A stretch of DNA of 64,000 nt from Actinomycetota bacterium (GCA_030684515.1 JAUXVJ010000011.1:1-64000); one strand, 5' to 3'. Positions 32,501 to 42,552 are shown, counted from the stretch's first letter. Notes: generated by a model not told the origin, from the sequence alone. Made by a program: numbers and translations.

Positions 32501-34446
32501 GTCGATTCCGGTATGGGTCCTTCCATGACGGACCCGACCCCCTTGCCGCTCCGATTGATGCCGGCGGTGGCATGGATGAGATCGGGCGCAGGCTGCTCGA
32601 GGGGCAGTCGCTGAAGGACGCCTTCCGTGACATGTTCCGAGAGGGCCTGTCAAAGCGCGATGGCCTTCGTGACATGTTCCGTGAGGCGCAAAAACGGCGC
32701 CGCGAACTCGAGAAGTCCGGTCGCATGGATGGGCTGCTCTCTGACCTGCGTGAACTGCTTGACCAGGCACTGACAACTGAGCGCACTGCCTTGTTCCCTG
32801 ATCCCTCAGATGATGCTCGCTTTCGCGAGGCAATGCTCGACACCGTTCCCGATGAGATCGGTCGCGCTGTGCAGCAACTTGCGGATTATGACTGGCAGTC
32901 CCCTGAGGCTGGCCAGAAGTTTCAGGAGTTGAAGGATCGTCTTCAACGCGACGTCATTGACCAGCAGTTCAAGAACATGACACAGGGCATGAAGCAGATG
33001 GATTCTCCCGAGTCACGCGCTGCAATGAAAGAGATGATGCAAGACCTCAACCAGATGCTGGAAAAGCATCAACGCGGTGAGGACGCCTCGCAGGACTACG
33101 AAGACTTCAAGGAAAAGCACGCCGAGTTCTTTCCCGATGCCCCAGAGACATTGCAGGAGTTCATCGACGAACTCGCCCGCCAAGCCGCTGCAATGCAACG
33201 CATGATGGACTCACTCAGTCCAGAACAGCGCGCTGAACTGGCAGAGGCGATGCAGCAGGCCTTGTCGGACATGGGTCTGCAGGATGAGATGTCCCGGCTC
33301 CAGCAGAACCTGCAGACAATGCGTCCGGAGTTCTCGTGGTCAGGCCAGCAGAGCATGAGCGGCGAACAACCGCTCGGGCTCCCCGATGCCACGCAGGCCT
33401 TGGCTGAATTGGCAGATCTTGAAGCCCTGATGGATCAACTCAGTGACAGTGATGCGCGAGCCAATCTGGACAATATTGATGAACAGGCAGTGGCTCGAGC
33501 ACTTGGTCGGCAGGCCGTCGATGATCTGCGGGCAATGCGAGATATTCAACGCCAGCTTGAAGAAGAGGGCTACCTCGAGCGCGATGGTGATCGACTCGAA
33601 CTCACGCCGAAAGCTGTGCGGCGCATTGGTCGGTCAGCCTTGAAGGAGGTCTTCTCCTCGCTGGATGTCAGCAAACAGGGTGATCACAGCGTTCATCGCA
33701 CGGGCGCGGCTGGTGAGATCACTGGGCTGACGCGACCTTGGGAGTTCGGTGACGAGCAGCCCATCGACGTGGTTCGCACTGTGCGCAATGCAGTGAATCG
33801 CAAGATCATGAGTGGCGAAGCTGAACTGAAACTGCGTGCCGAGGATTTTGAAGTGCATGAAACCGAGACGCGCACGCGCGCCGCGGTGTGCCTACTTATC
33901 GACCAGTCCTTCTCGATGGTCATGAGCGACACCTGGGGTGCTGCCAAAACCATGGCCTTGGCCTTGCATTCGCTCGCCGCCAGTGCCTATCCGCTTGATG
34001 CCTTGGAGATCATTTCTTTCGCCAATATTGCGCAGGTAGTGAAGCCACATGAGTTGCCAGAGCTTGAAGCCAGTTACATCCAGGGAACGAACTTGCATCA
34101 TGCTCTGATGCTCGCCGGCCGATTCTTGGACAAGCACCACTCAGCGCAGCGAGTGGTGATGGTGGTGACCGATGGTGAGCCAACTGCCTATATAGACAGC
34201 GAGGGCTACTCCTGCTTCAGCTGGCCGCCAAGTGATGAAACCATCGCGTTGACAGTCGCGCAGATCGATCTCATGACCCGTCGAAAGGTTCCGATCTCAT
34301 GGTTTCGCCTTGGCAATGATCCAAGCCTTGAACGCTTCTTGGACCAAATGGCTCGACGCAATGGTGGACGAGTGCTCGCAGCATCAAGTGATCGCCTTGG
34401 CGACTATGTCGTGAGCGACTATGTTCGTGCCCGTGGAGCGCGCTAG
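32497..34446 (+). CDS. VWA-domain protein, partner of the MoxR-type ATPase
   Basis: A 649-residue protein. A long charged, methionine/glutamine-rich helical N-terminus (~1-390, coiled-coil-like; two 'FRDMFRE' repeats near residues 45-65) is followed by a C-terminal von Willebrand A domain with MIDAS VCLLIDQSFSMVMS (DxSxS), and TDGEPTAY. It resembles mycobacterial Rv0959. Translationally coupled to the ATPase by an ATGA overlap. Confidence 0.9.
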   Translation: MSRFRYGSFHDGPDPLAAPIDAGGGMDEIGRRLLEGQSLKDAFRDMFREGLSKRDGLRDMFREAQKRRRELEKSGRMDGLLSDLRELLDQALTTERTALFPDPSDDARFREAMLDTVPDEIGRAVQQLADYDWQSPEAGQKFQELKDRLQRDVIDQQFKNMTQGMKQMDSPESRAAMKEMMQDLNQMLEKHQRGEDASQDYEDFKEKHAEFFPDAPETLQEFIDELARQAAAMQRMMDSLSPEQRAELAEAMQQALSDMGLQDEMSRLQQNLQTMRPEFSWSGQQSMSGEQPLGLPDATQALAELADLEALMDQLSDSDARANLDNIDEQAVARALGRQAVDDLRAMRDIQRQLEEEGYLERDGDRLELTPKAVRRIGRSALKEVFSSLDVSKQGDHSVHRTGAAGEITGLTRPWEFGDEQPIDVVRTVRNAVNRKIMSGEAELKLRAEDFEVHETETRTRAAVCLLIDQSFSMVMSDTWGAAKTMALALHSLAASAYPLDALEIISFANIAQVVKPHELPELEASYIQGTNLHHALMLAGRFLDKHHSAQRVVMVVTDGEPTAYIDSEGYSCFSWPPSDETIALTVAQIDLMTRRKVPISWFRLGNDPSLERFLDQMARRNGGRVLAASSDRLGDYVVSDYVRARGAR

Positions 34447-34458
34447 TCAGAGGTCGCA

Positions 34459-35220
34459 ATGGCCTTAACAAGGGACAGGATAGTTCCGATTTCCAAGGAT
34501 GTTCCTGATCGCGTCGAGCGGCTGACACTGTTGGCTCAGTCTCTTGTGCGCACCCCGAAATGGGATGAACTCACGCGGTTGCTTGCCTTGCGAATCTTTG
34601 ATTCGTGGTCGTGCGAGACGGTGATGCTCTTTACAGTCAAGGCGCACGGGTCGCTGACCCTGACTTCGTGCTACGGCGTTGCGGACGCTGACGTCGTCAA
34701 TGAAATCGTGCTGAGCGACTATTCGGCTCTCTCGAATGTGCTGTCCAAAGGCGGCATCTCTTGGGGAGAGAGTGGAACTCGCCTGGGGCGCCTCATTCCT
34801 AAGAGCCTGCATCCCAGCGTGCCAGGTGCAGTCATTATCGCCCCGCTCAATCGCGTCACGATTCCCGAGCAGGTGCTCGTCCTGACATTCGCTCAGCCGC
34901 TCCCAGATAACCCGGCAAGTATGCCGTTTGTCTCTGCTGTCGTCAGTCTTCTGGAACTGAGGATAGCGATGATGGGCAGCACCGACATGCGTCGTGGCAC
35001 CGACGGCCAAGGTGAAGAGGAAGGCGGACTTTCCGATCGTCAGATGTTGGTGCTCCAAGGCATTCGCAACGGTAAGACGAACCGGGCCATCGCAGAGGAC
35101 CTCGGCTTCAGTGAATCGACGATTCGGCAGGAGACTCTCCGGATCTATCAAGCATTGGGCGTGAATTCACGCACGGATGCAGTGACGGTCGCGCGAGAAG
35201 AGGGCCTGCTCACGAATTGA
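34459..35220 (+). CDS. LuxR-family regulator with GAF-like N-terminus
   Basis: A 253-residue regulator. Residues ~20-175 resemble a GAF-like sensor, and the C-terminus is a LuxR helix-turn-helix (LSDRQMLVLQGIRNGKTNRAIAEDLGFSESTIRQETLRIYQALGVNSRTDAV). There is no receiver domain, so it is not a classical response regulator. It lies 12 bases after the VWA gene, possibly in the same transcript. Ligand unknown. Confidence 0.88.
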   Translation: MALTRDRIVPISKDVPDRVERLTLLAQSLVRTPKWDELTRLLALRIFDSWSCETVMLFTVKAHGSLTLTSCYGVADADVVNEIVLSDYSALSNVLSKGGISWGESGTRLGRLIPKSLHPSVPGAVIIAPLNRVTIPEQVLVLTFAQPLPDNPASMPFVSAVVSLLELRIAMMGSTDMRRGTDGQGEEEGGLSDRQMLVLQGIRNGKTNRAIAEDLGFSESTIRQETLRIYQALGVNSRTDAVTVAREEGLLTN

Positions 35221-35979
35221 TCAGTCCGTGAGGGCTTTGATCGTCACGAGGACTGCAACACCGATCAACACCGTTTGCAGAAGCCGAGTTGCCATGCGCG
35301 GGGTCATTCGCCGCAAGAGGTGAGCTCCGATGGGTGCGCCGATCAAGCCTCCAAGCCCCAGAAAGGCTCCCGCGCGCCAATCGATGTCGGCGCCGCTGGC
35401 CACGTGCCCAAGCAGCGCCGCCGCACTCGACATCACGATGACGGCAAGTGACACGCGTGCTGCCACCTTGATTGGCGTGCTGAGCCACAGGATTTGCAGC
35501 GGAATGGTGATGAGCCCACCGCCAATGCCAAAGAGGCCGCCGAGAAACCCGCCCGATCCGCCAGTGAGAGTGATCTGCGTCCGGGTAGCCGGGTTGGTGT
35601 GATGTGCGTGCTCGGCCTCTTCGGCATCGATGCGTTGGTTTGTCAGTACGACATTGACAAGGTTGAGGGCAGCGAATCCCAGCAACAGTGCAGTGCCAGG
35701 CAGGTGATGCGCGACGAAAGCGCCAAGAGGAGCAATGATCACAGCCGGTATGCCGATCATGAACACTCGACGCCATGGCACTAGGCGCGCGCGGGCGTTG
35801 CTGATGGTTGCTGCTGCTGCAGTCACCAATATTCCCAGATTGCTCGTGGCGACGGCGGCTACAGGTGTGAGACCGCTGAACACCAGGATCGGAACGAAGA
35901 GCATGCCGCCGCCGCCGCCAACAGCGCCCGCGAGTACTCCCGCGAAAATGGCAAGGAGAAACTCAAGAGCCAGCGGCAT
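35221..35979 (-). CDS. TauE/SafE-family membrane exporter
   Basis: A 252-residue protein with about eight hydrophobic segments and the family's two half-repeats: LAIFAGVLAGAVGGGGGMLFVPIL near the N-terminus and GGFLGGLFGIGGGLITIPLQIL in the middle. The family transports sulfite, sulfonates or other organic anions. Neighbours give no hint of substrate. It ends tail to tail against the LuxR-type gene with no space between. Confidence 0.88.
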   Translation of the reverse strand: MPLALEFLLAIFAGVLAGAVGGGGGMLFVPILVFSGLTPVAAVATSNLGILVTAAAATISNARARLVPWRRVFMIGIPAVIIAPLGAFVAHHLPGTALLLGFAALNLVNVVLTNQRIDAEEAEHAHHTNPATRTQITLTGGSGGFLGGLFGIGGGLITIPLQILWLSTPIKVAARVSLAVIVMSSAAALLGHVASGADIDWRAGAFLGLGGLIGAPIGAHLLRRMTPRMATRLLQTVLIGVAVLVTIKALTD

Positions 35980-35988
35980 GAACTGAGG

Positions 35989-36531
35989 TCAGCTGGCTGC
36001 GGGACTTGGTGTGACGTCCAACTGTGCTTGTGCGTTGACCGAAGGCAGTGGGTAGCCGGCCGCTCGACACACGCCCATCATGCGGATGCGCTGGGCTGAC
36101 AACTTATTGGCTTTCACCGAAGACATCGTCGCGAGAGTCGCGCTGTTGTTCAGCCCATTGATGATGCGAAGGCTGCGCTTACTGCTCGTGGTGAGCACCG
36201 CTGCCTTGGCTTTGCCATCACCGGCGACAGTCTTGGAACTGGTATTGATGGCCTTGGTCAATCGCGCGTAGTCGGCTAATGCCTCTTTCTCAGTGAAATC
36301 GCCATTGGCAACTGCGCCTGCCTTGTAGTCAGTGACGAGCAGATCAAGCTCATAGACGCTGGCGCAGGCACTGCTCAGCGAAGGGATCTGGACGATGGTC
36401 GAACTTGGGCTCGCTGGCGCCGAAGAGGAGGGGGCAGCGCCTGGTTCCTCGCCCGACGAGCAGGCGCTGAAGAGAAACAGACCGCTGGCGGCTACTCCGG
36501 CTAGGAGCAGAGTTCTTGGCTTTCGATTCAT
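35989..36531 (-). CDS. Putative lipoprotein
   Basis: A 180-residue protein with a lipoprotein signal (LLLAGVAASGLFLFSAC, lipobox FSAC) followed by a Ser/Pro-rich linker and a helical domain with two Cys (SACASVYELD and GVCRAAGYPL) that could form a disulfide. No family recognized. It lies 9 bases upstream of the TauE gene on the same strand, so they may share a transcript. Confidence 0.75.
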   Translation of the reverse strand: MNRKPRTLLLAGVAASGLFLFSACSSGEEPGAAPSSSAPASPSSTIVQIPSLSSACASVYELDLLVTDYKAGAVANGDFTEKEALADYARLTKAINTSSKTVAGDGKAKAAVLTTSSKRSLRIINGLNNSATLATMSSVKANKLSAQRIRMMGVCRAAGYPLPSVNAQAQLDVTPSPAAS

Positions 36532-36640
36532 CTGCGCCCTTTCGTTGGTGACGTACTACCAGCGTTGTCCTTTCGCGAATCATTCCGCTTCAGGCTCGCC
36601 CGAAAAATCACCGCCAATGCAAAATTCTCCATGTACCGGG

Positions 36641-36688
36641 CAAGAAGGGACCGCGGAGCTGATGACGCTGCCCCGCGGTCCCTTCTTG
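36641..36688. terminator. Strong 16-bp hairpin terminator
   Basis: Perfect arms CAAGAAGGGACCGCGG (36641-36656) and CCGCGGTCCCTTCTTG (36673-36688) just after the stop of the minus-strand amidohydrolase gene. Confidence 0.85.
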
Positions 36689-36695
36689 CACGTGA

Positions 36696-37964
36696 CTATG
36701 CCGAAGCGGTCTCGGCTTCATAGCGTCTGCGGTATTCCGCCTTCGACGTCTCTGAGGTGTCCACATCCTTAGCTAGCGCGCGAAGGGCGCCAACGGTGGC
36801 CTGTTCGCGTGGGGTGTGCTTGAAAGGATCCCAGTTGAAGAACCTGGCGGTGTTTTCCCAGGTGATCTTGTGAATTTCCTCATCGGTGCAGTTGGCACCA
36901 TTGAGTTCTTCGAGCAGGACCTCTGGCGAGTATGGCCATGTGGAGTCCGAGTGTGGGTAGTCGCACTCCCACGAGATGGTGTCCACGCCGATGCGATCCT
37001 TGAGCTTCAGTGCGGACTTGTCCGTGATGAAGCAGGCAAGGAAGTTCTTGCGCCATACGTCCGTGGGCATCATTCCGGGAGGAAGGGTGTCCAGGCCGGT
37101 CCAGGCCTGATTGGTGATGTGTCGGTCCATGCGGTCCAGCCACCCAATGATCCAGGCCAGCCCACCTTCGGACATCGCAATCTTGGTATCTGGGAAGCGA
37201 CGGAAGACGCCGCTGAGCATCAAGTCGGTGCCGGTGATCGCCGAGATCAGGGGAGCGAGGGTAATCGTGTCGTCCGGACGCGCGTTCGCTGGACGTTGGA
37301 GCAGAGAGAATCCGCCGGCGATGTGCAAACTGGCAACGATTCCGTGCTCATTGATGGCCTTGAAGATCGGATCCCAATGGCCGGAGGCGAAGTCGGGCAA
37401 TCCCAAGCCGTAAGGAGTCTCCGGGATGCTCACCGTGACGCAGCCCTTCTTGGCGATCCGATGGATTTCCTGAACTGAGGCTTCAATGTCGTAGTACGGC
37501 AGAATGCACAGCGGCATGAAGCGTCCAGGGTATGCGCCAGTGATTTCATCAAGGATGTAATCGTTGACTGCCTGAATTCCCATCAGGCTCAACTTCCGGT
37601 CAGGCAATGAGGCCATGTGCGTTCCGGCGAAACCAGGGAAAGTTGGGAATGTGGTGGCAGCAAGCACGCCATTGACATTCATGTCACGCACCTTCTCGTG
37701 AAGGTTGTAGACCCCAGGGCGCATTTCGGAATAGCCGACAGGGTCAAAGCCCCACTCCTGCTTGGGCCAGGACACCACGGCTCCAAGCCCATTGGTCCCG
37801 ACGGCCACGCCCTGGAAGATCCACTCGTCAAGACCGGTGTCCTTGTTGAGAACGAGTTTTGGCGCCTGGTCCTTGGAACTTTCGGGCCAGTGGCCCTCGA
37901 ACATGTCGGGTGGCTCGATCATGTGGTCGTCAGTGCTGAGCAAGATCATGTCATTCACATTCAT
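36696..37964 (-). CDS. Amidohydrolase-2 family metal-dependent hydrolase/decarboxylase
   Basis: A 422-residue TIM-barrel enzyme. The N-terminal motif is STDDHMIEPPDMF (D-H-x-x-E form), with HIAGGF in the middle and the late metal/catalytic ECDYPHSDSTWP. The family includes non-oxidative aromatic decarboxylases and hydrolases, and actinobacteria carry many paralogues of unknown substrate. ATG 37964 follows GGAGGCGAGGA. It is divergent from the phosphotransferase gene across about 270 bases, and nothing definite is visible in that gap. Confidence 0.85.
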   Translation of the reverse strand: MNVNDMILLSTDDHMIEPPDMFEGHWPESSKDQAPKLVLNKDTGLDEWIFQGVAVGTNGLGAVVSWPKQEWGFDPVGYSEMRPGVYNLHEKVRDMNVNGVLAATTFPTFPGFAGTHMASLPDRKLSLMGIQAVNDYILDEITGAYPGRFMPLCILPYYDIEASVQEIHRIAKKGCVTVSIPETPYGLGLPDFASGHWDPIFKAINEHGIVASLHIAGGFSLLQRPANARPDDTITLAPLISAITGTDLMLSGVFRRFPDTKIAMSEGGLAWIIGWLDRMDRHITNQAWTGLDTLPPGMMPTDVWRKNFLACFITDKSALKLKDRIGVDTISWECDYPHSDSTWPYSPEVLLEELNGANCTDEEIHKITWENTARFFNWDPFKHTPREQATVGALRALAKDVDTSETSKAEYRRRYEAETASA

Positions 37965-38234
37965 ACGGTCCTCGCCTCCAATAGCAACGGTTCGTGTTGA
38001 GGGAAAGCCGATTGCGCAATTGCAATCGATCGCCATGAGTAATTGCGACTGTAGCCACTGGGTCTTGAAAATAGAAGGGATTTGCCTTGTCGAGCCATGG
38101 GCACGGAGCCCAGAATCCATTGCTCTACGCCTGCATATCGCTATAGCCTGTCCAGCGAGGCAGAAGTCGCGGCATCACTCGCGCATTCATGCAAAGAATA
38201 AGATTCCTGTCTGGAAGAATGATATTCTCGCGCC

Positions 38235-39287
38235 ATGGCCGACACACAGACACACCCATTTACTCCTGCTGAACTCGAGCGTCTGACGCGCTGGATGGAT
38301 TCAGTTGATCGTCCGGGCAAGGGCGAGACTCCCGAACTGCAAAAGATCTCCGGTGGCTCGCAGAACGAGTTGTACCTCGTTGACCGTGGTGGCGAACGCA
38401 CGGTGATGCGCATTCCTCCGCGCACGATGGGAGCCGCGCGCGCTGACGGCATCCTGCGTGAGATGCGCTTCCTTGGCGCACTCGATGGCACTGATGTGCC
38501 GCGCGGTGAACTCGTTGTGGGTTGTCAGGATGCAGAAGTACTGGGCATTCCCTTCTACTTGATGAAGCAGATCATCGGTTGGTCAATGACAGGCGAGTGG
38601 CCAGAGCCATACGCATCCGATCCAAGCCTGCGTCCCTGTCTTGGGTATGCCCTCGTCGAAGGCGCAGCGAAGCTCGCAGCGGTTGACTGGAAGGCGCAGG
38701 GCCTTGAGGGCTTTGGTCGTCCGGACAACTTCCACGAACGACAGGTCGGTCGTTGGACTTCGTTCTTGGATGGCTACAAGTTCCGTGAGATTCCAGGCCT
38801 TGATGAAGCAACAGCGTGGCTTGACAACAACAAGCCGCGTTCTTGGGAGCCAGGCATCATGCATGGCGACTACCAGTTCGCAAACATCATGTTCACCAAC
38901 GACGTGCCAGCTGGGCTGGCTGCTGTTGTCGACTGGGAGATGACCACCATTGGTGATCCGCTCCTTGATCTGGCTTGGGCGCTGCGCGACTGGGGTCCTA
39001 CCGGTGATGCAGACGACACCAACATCAAGAAGACCACTGAAGGCCAAGCGTCACTGGAAGAGCTGCTCGCCTACTACGAGAAGCTGAGTGGACGCAGCAC
39101 TGCGGACTTCAACTACTACTTGGTGCTTGCTCGTTGGAAGCTCGCGATTGTGCTTGAAATGTCATACGCGAGAGTCGTGAAGGAGAATCTCGACAATCCT
39201 TCACTTGCTGGCTTCGGACCGCTGGTGCTCGAACTCATGAGCCAGGCTGCCGGCCTCGCAGCAACCATGCCGAACGGAATCAAATGA
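38235..39287 (+). CDS. APH-like phosphotransferase (ACAD10 N-terminal type)
   Basis: A 350-residue kinase-fold protein with GGSQNELYLVDRGGERTVMRIPP (nucleotide loop), catalytic HGDYQFANIMF and metal DWEMTTIGDPLLDLAWAL. This is the pattern of the phosphotransferases associated with acyl-CoA dehydrogenase 10, proposed to phosphorylate hydroxyacyl-CoA. It overlaps the SDR gene as ATGA, so the two are co-translated. Confidence 0.88.
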   Translation: MADTQTHPFTPAELERLTRWMDSVDRPGKGETPELQKISGGSQNELYLVDRGGERTVMRIPPRTMGAARADGILREMRFLGALDGTDVPRGELVVGCQDAEVLGIPFYLMKQIIGWSMTGEWPEPYASDPSLRPCLGYALVEGAAKLAAVDWKAQGLEGFGRPDNFHERQVGRWTSFLDGYKFREIPGLDEATAWLDNNKPRSWEPGIMHGDYQFANIMFTNDVPAGLAAVVDWEMTTIGDPLLDLAWALRDWGPTGDADDTNIKKTTEGQASLEELLAYYEKLSGRSTADFNYYLVLARWKLAIVLEMSYARVVKENLDNPSLAGFGPLVLELMSQAAGLAATMPNGIK

Positions 39288-40045
39288 GCTACCTCGATGG
39301 GCTCTTTGACCTGACGGGCAAGGTGGTGGTGATCACCGGAGGCAGCCGCGGTCTTGGCAAGGAGATGGCCTATGGCTGCGCTCAGGCCGGGGCTGACGTC
39401 GTGATCGCCAGCCGCAAACTTGAGAACTGCGTTGCGGTTGCTGAGGACATTGAGAAGACGACCGGGCGACAGGCAATGCCATATGGATTGCACGTAGGGC
39501 GTTGGGATGAGATCGAGCCATTCGTCGACGCTGTGTACGAGCGTTTTGGCAAGGTCGATGTTCTGGTGAACAACGCCGGCATGTCACCGATCTATGAGAA
39601 GAACTCAGAAGTCACTGAGCAGATGTTCGACAGCGTGATGAACCTGAACTTCAAGGGTCCCTACCGACTGACTGCGCTGATGGGGGAGCGGATGTTCGAA
39701 GCGGGCACCGGCTCGATCATCAACATCAGTTCGTCAGGATCTATTCGGCCAAGCGCCACGATCATTCCCTACGCAGGTGCGAAGTCTGCGTTGAACACCA
39801 TGACCGAAGGTTTTGCGACTGCCTTCGGGCCAGCAGTCAGAGTCAACACGGTGATGTCGGGCACGATGATGTCTGACATCTCAAAGGCGTGGGATCTTGA
39901 AGCGATGAAGCCGGGCATGCAGCGTATTGCGATGAAGCGCATCGGCGATCCGCCGGAGATCGTCGGAGCAGTCATCTATCTGGCTTCGGATGCCTCCAGT
40001 TATACCTCGTGTGCCACGATTCGTGTCGACGGAGGAATGCCCTAG
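39284..40045 (+). CDS. Short-chain dehydrogenase/reductase
   Basis: A 253-residue classical SDR: TGGSRGLGKEMA cofactor loop, NNAGMSPI, catalytic Ser in INISSSGS, and YAGAKSAL (Tyr-x-x-x-Lys). Coupled to the phosphotransferase gene and followed 45 bases later by a quinone-oxidoreductase-like gene, suggesting one lipid or hydroxyacid pathway. Confidence 0.92.
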   Translation: MSYLDGLFDLTGKVVVITGGSRGLGKEMAYGCAQAGADVVIASRKLENCVAVAEDIEKTTGRQAMPYGLHVGRWDEIEPFVDAVYERFGKVDVLVNNAGMSPIYEKNSEVTEQMFDSVMNLNFKGPYRLTALMGERMFEAGTGSIINISSSGSIRPSATIIPYAGAKSALNTMTEGFATAFGPAVRVNTVMSGTMMSDISKAWDLEAMKPGMQRIAMKRIGDPPEIVGAVIYLASDASSYTSCATIRVDGGMP

Positions 40046-40090
40046 GCCTTCACTCTGCATTGCATCGAGACCGAAGATCAAGGAGACGAA

Positions 40091-41062
40091 GTGCGGGCAG
40101 TTGTGTGTGAAAGTTACGGTCCGCCTTCGAGTCTTTCGATCCTCGAACTGCCTGATCCTGTCGCTGGTCCCGATGATGCAGTAGTGGCTGTTCGTGCTGC
40201 GGCAATCAATTTTCCTGATCTGCTGATCATGGAGAACCTCTATCAAGTGTCCATCCCAACACCATTCACGCCTGGCAGCGAGTTTGCCGGCGAGGTGATC
40301 TCCATTGGAGCCAATGTCACCAATGTTCGTGTTGGGGACCAGGTGATGGGTGGATCCTTTGTCGGGTCTTTCGCCGAACAGGTGTGCGTTGCTGCTTCAT
40401 CGCTGAAGCCGATCCCGGTCGGATTGACTCTCGAGCAGGCGGCCGCATTCAGCGTGACCTATCGGACGGCTTATCACGCATTGGTGACCGTTGGTGAACT
40501 CAAGGCCGATGACTGGGTGGTCGTGCTTGGTGCTGCCGGCGGAGTGGGAACAGCCTGTGTCGACCTTGCCACGCGCTTGGGTGCTCGCGTTATCGCGGTT
40601 GCGGCCAGTGATGAACGACTTGAGATTTGCGCCAAACTCGGAGCAGTGGCTGGGATCAACTACACAACGGAGAGTCTCAAGGAGCGCATCAAGGCAATCA
40701 CTGGCTCCGGTGCAGATCTCATCATCGATCCGGTTGGCGGCCCGTATGCCGAAGAAGCCTTCCGAGGCATTGCATGGGGCGGGGTATTCGTGGTCGTGGG
40801 TTTTGCTCAGGGCGACATCCCGCGCATCCCATTGAATCTGGTGTTGCTCAAGGGCGGAATCATCAAGGGATTTGAGATCCGTACGGTCAGTGAGCACTTG
40901 CCCAATGAGGTTGCCGAGGGTGACGCTGCCCTGAACGCGATGGTGAGCCAAGGCGTAGTGCCCCACATCTCTGATGTGTTCTCACTTGATCAAGCCAGAG
41001 AAGCGCTGCAGTTCGTTGCCGATCGCAAGTCGACAGGCAAGGTTGTCATTCGGATGCAGTAG
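40091..41062 (+). CDS. NADPH:quinone oxidoreductase-like MDR protein
   Basis: A 323-residue medium-chain reductase without structural or catalytic zinc cysteines. The GroES-like N-terminus has FTPGSEFAGEV, and the Rossmann loop is VLGAAGGVGTACVDLATRLGARVIAV. It probably reduces quinones or enoyl substrates with NADPH. GTG 40091 has a clear CAAGGAGA ribosome site. Confidence 0.9.
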   Translation: MRAVVCESYGPPSSLSILELPDPVAGPDDAVVAVRAAAINFPDLLIMENLYQVSIPTPFTPGSEFAGEVISIGANVTNVRVGDQVMGGSFVGSFAEQVCVAASSLKPIPVGLTLEQAAAFSVTYRTAYHALVTVGELKADDWVVVLGAAGGVGTACVDLATRLGARVIAVAASDERLEICAKLGAVAGINYTTESLKERIKAITGSGADLIIDPVGGPYAEEAFRGIAWGGVFVVVGFAQGDIPRIPLNLVLLKGGIIKGFEIRTVSEHLPNEVAEGDAALNAMVSQGVVPHISDVFSLDQAREALQFVADRKSTGKVVIRMQ

Positions 41063-41860
41063 TCAGCTGGCGCTGATTGCCGCGATGCATTCATCGGGCT
41101 TGTCGAGCATCAGGTGGTGCTGCCCTTCTTCAATGGGCACGATGGTGACGTCGATCTTGGCCAATGACACGAAGTACTGAGCTTTGGCGTCGGTGACGAT
41201 CGGGCTTGCCGTTCCGTAAGCGAAGGTGACCGGCATCGTCAGTTTCGCGATGCAGCCATTGATGTATTCGTCGTAGGGCGTCGTAGGACTGTTCCAGTCG
41301 TGCCGCCACGTCCAGCCACCATCGACCTGGCCCAAGGAGTATTCGGCCAGCGGGGTCAGGAGATCTTCGGCAGGGGCATCTTGTCCTGGTACCAGGCGGA
41401 AACGGGCGATGGCTTCTTCTCTGTTGGCAAAGACGCGATGCGCGCGAGGACCAGGACGTTCCCCGGGTCTTGGGTATTCAGCAGGCGAGCGAACATTGCC
41501 ATCGAGCATCACCAAACGGCTGACGAGTTCAGGATGCTGCGCAGCCAGCGCAACTCCAATGCGTGCGCCCATGCTGTGACCCACCACGACGGCAGGAGCT
41601 GCATCTTCGGCAGTGATGATTGCTGCGATCTCCTGCGCCCACAGCTCAACTGAGTAGGCAGTGCGATGGTCGCTGGCGCCATGCCCGCTGAAGTCAATGC
41701 TGATCAAGCGCCAGCCGCGCTCCAGCTCGGGGAACATGCGATAGAACCACATGTGGTGGGCTCCGGCTCCGTGGATCACCACGAGTGTTTCGGTGCCAGC
41801 CCCGGTAACGCTGTAGCGAATATGCGCTCCGTCAACGAGAACAGATCGATCAAGTTCCAC
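41063..41860 (-). CDS. Alpha/beta hydrolase
   Basis: A 265-residue hydrolase with the oxyanion segment VIHGAGAHHMWF, nucleophile elbow VVGHSMGAR and a C-terminal His in EEGQHHLML. GTG 41860, 5 bases after the upstream TetR stop, is chosen; a longer form to 41917 would overlap that gene. Its stop directly abuts the end of the quinone reductase gene. Substrate unknown. Confidence 0.85.
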   Translation of the reverse strand: MELDRSVLVDGAHIRYSVTGAGTETLVVIHGAGAHHMWFYRMFPELERGWRLISIDFSGHGASDHRTAYSVELWAQEIAAIITAEDAAPAVVVGHSMGARIGVALAAQHPELVSRLVMLDGNVRSPAEYPRPGERPGPRAHRVFANREEAIARFRLVPGQDAPAEDLLTPLAEYSLGQVDGGWTWRHDWNSPTTPYDEYINGCIAKLTMPVTFAYGTASPIVTDAKAQYFVSLAKIDVTIVPIEEGQHHLMLDKPDECIAAISAS

Positions 41861-41865
41861 GCGGG

Positions 41866-42495
41866 TCAGGCCGGCAGATTCAAGCCGTGCAGGCAGAAGG
41901 AGACGAGGTGGTCGCACTCGTCTTCGGATGGCGCTGTTTGTGCCTGCAGATGGCGCGACATAGTGCCCATCGTTGCCTCGTGAATGACAGAGGCGTCGAG
42001 TTCAGGCTTGGCACTGCCAAGTGCATTGAGTGGCACCAGGAGGAGATCCCAGAGCGCATTGGTGGCTTCTGCAGTTCGGGTATCAGGACTGCGATGTGAG
42101 CCAGCGAGGATCTCGCGCACTGCAGCGCCTTGTCGGGCAGCGGTTTGATTGGTGGCCTGGGTGAGAAGGCCGCGGATCCACAGCTCGATCTGCGCCTGCG
42201 GATCGCTGGACTTGGCCATTCGGTATTCAAGGTAGGCACGCACCCGACGAAGGCCGCGGGCCATTACTGCCTGCATGAGGTCTTCCTTGCCGGTGAAATA
42301 CCGGTAGAACGCCTGATTCGAGGTCCCGGCCTCCGCCACGATGTCGGCCACGCGAGGAGCAGCAGGCGTGGACTTCTCGGCAACTATGAGGGCTGCGTCC
42401 AAGATCGCCTCGACATCTCGAACGGCGTCGTCGCGCAGCGGCTTCAGGGCCCGGTCAACCGCACTCTCCACGGGATCTTCGGCTGCGGTGGACAC
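41866..42495 (-). CDS. TetR-family repressor
   Basis: A 209-residue regulator with an N-terminal helix-turn-helix (AILDAALIVAEKSTPAAPRVADIVAEAGTSNQAFYRYFTGKEDLMQAVM) and a ligand-binding helical C-domain. It probably controls the alpha/beta hydrolase downstream and possibly the divergent pirin gene. GTG start at 42495. Confidence 0.88.
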   Translation of the reverse strand: MSTAAEDPVESAVDRALKPLRDDAVRDVEAILDAALIVAEKSTPAAPRVADIVAEAGTSNQAFYRYFTGKEDLMQAVMARGLRRVRAYLEYRMAKSSDPQAQIELWIRGLLTQATNQTAARQGAAVREILAGSHRSPDTRTAEATNALWDLLLVPLNALGSAKPELDASVIHEATMGTMSRHLQAQTAPSEDECDHLVSFCLHGLNLPA

Positions 42496-42552
42496 TGACC
42501 AAGTATGGGCTATGAGGGCTTCTTGTGAGGCGGGCCGGCACTTGTGCCGTAG

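Noticed and set aside
31076-34446. Chlorophyll/cobalamin chelatase function for the AAA+/VWA pair
   Set aside because: No large chelatase subunit or tetrapyrrole branch genes nearby; MoxR-like chaperone pairs with this layout are common in non-photosynthetic actinobacteria.
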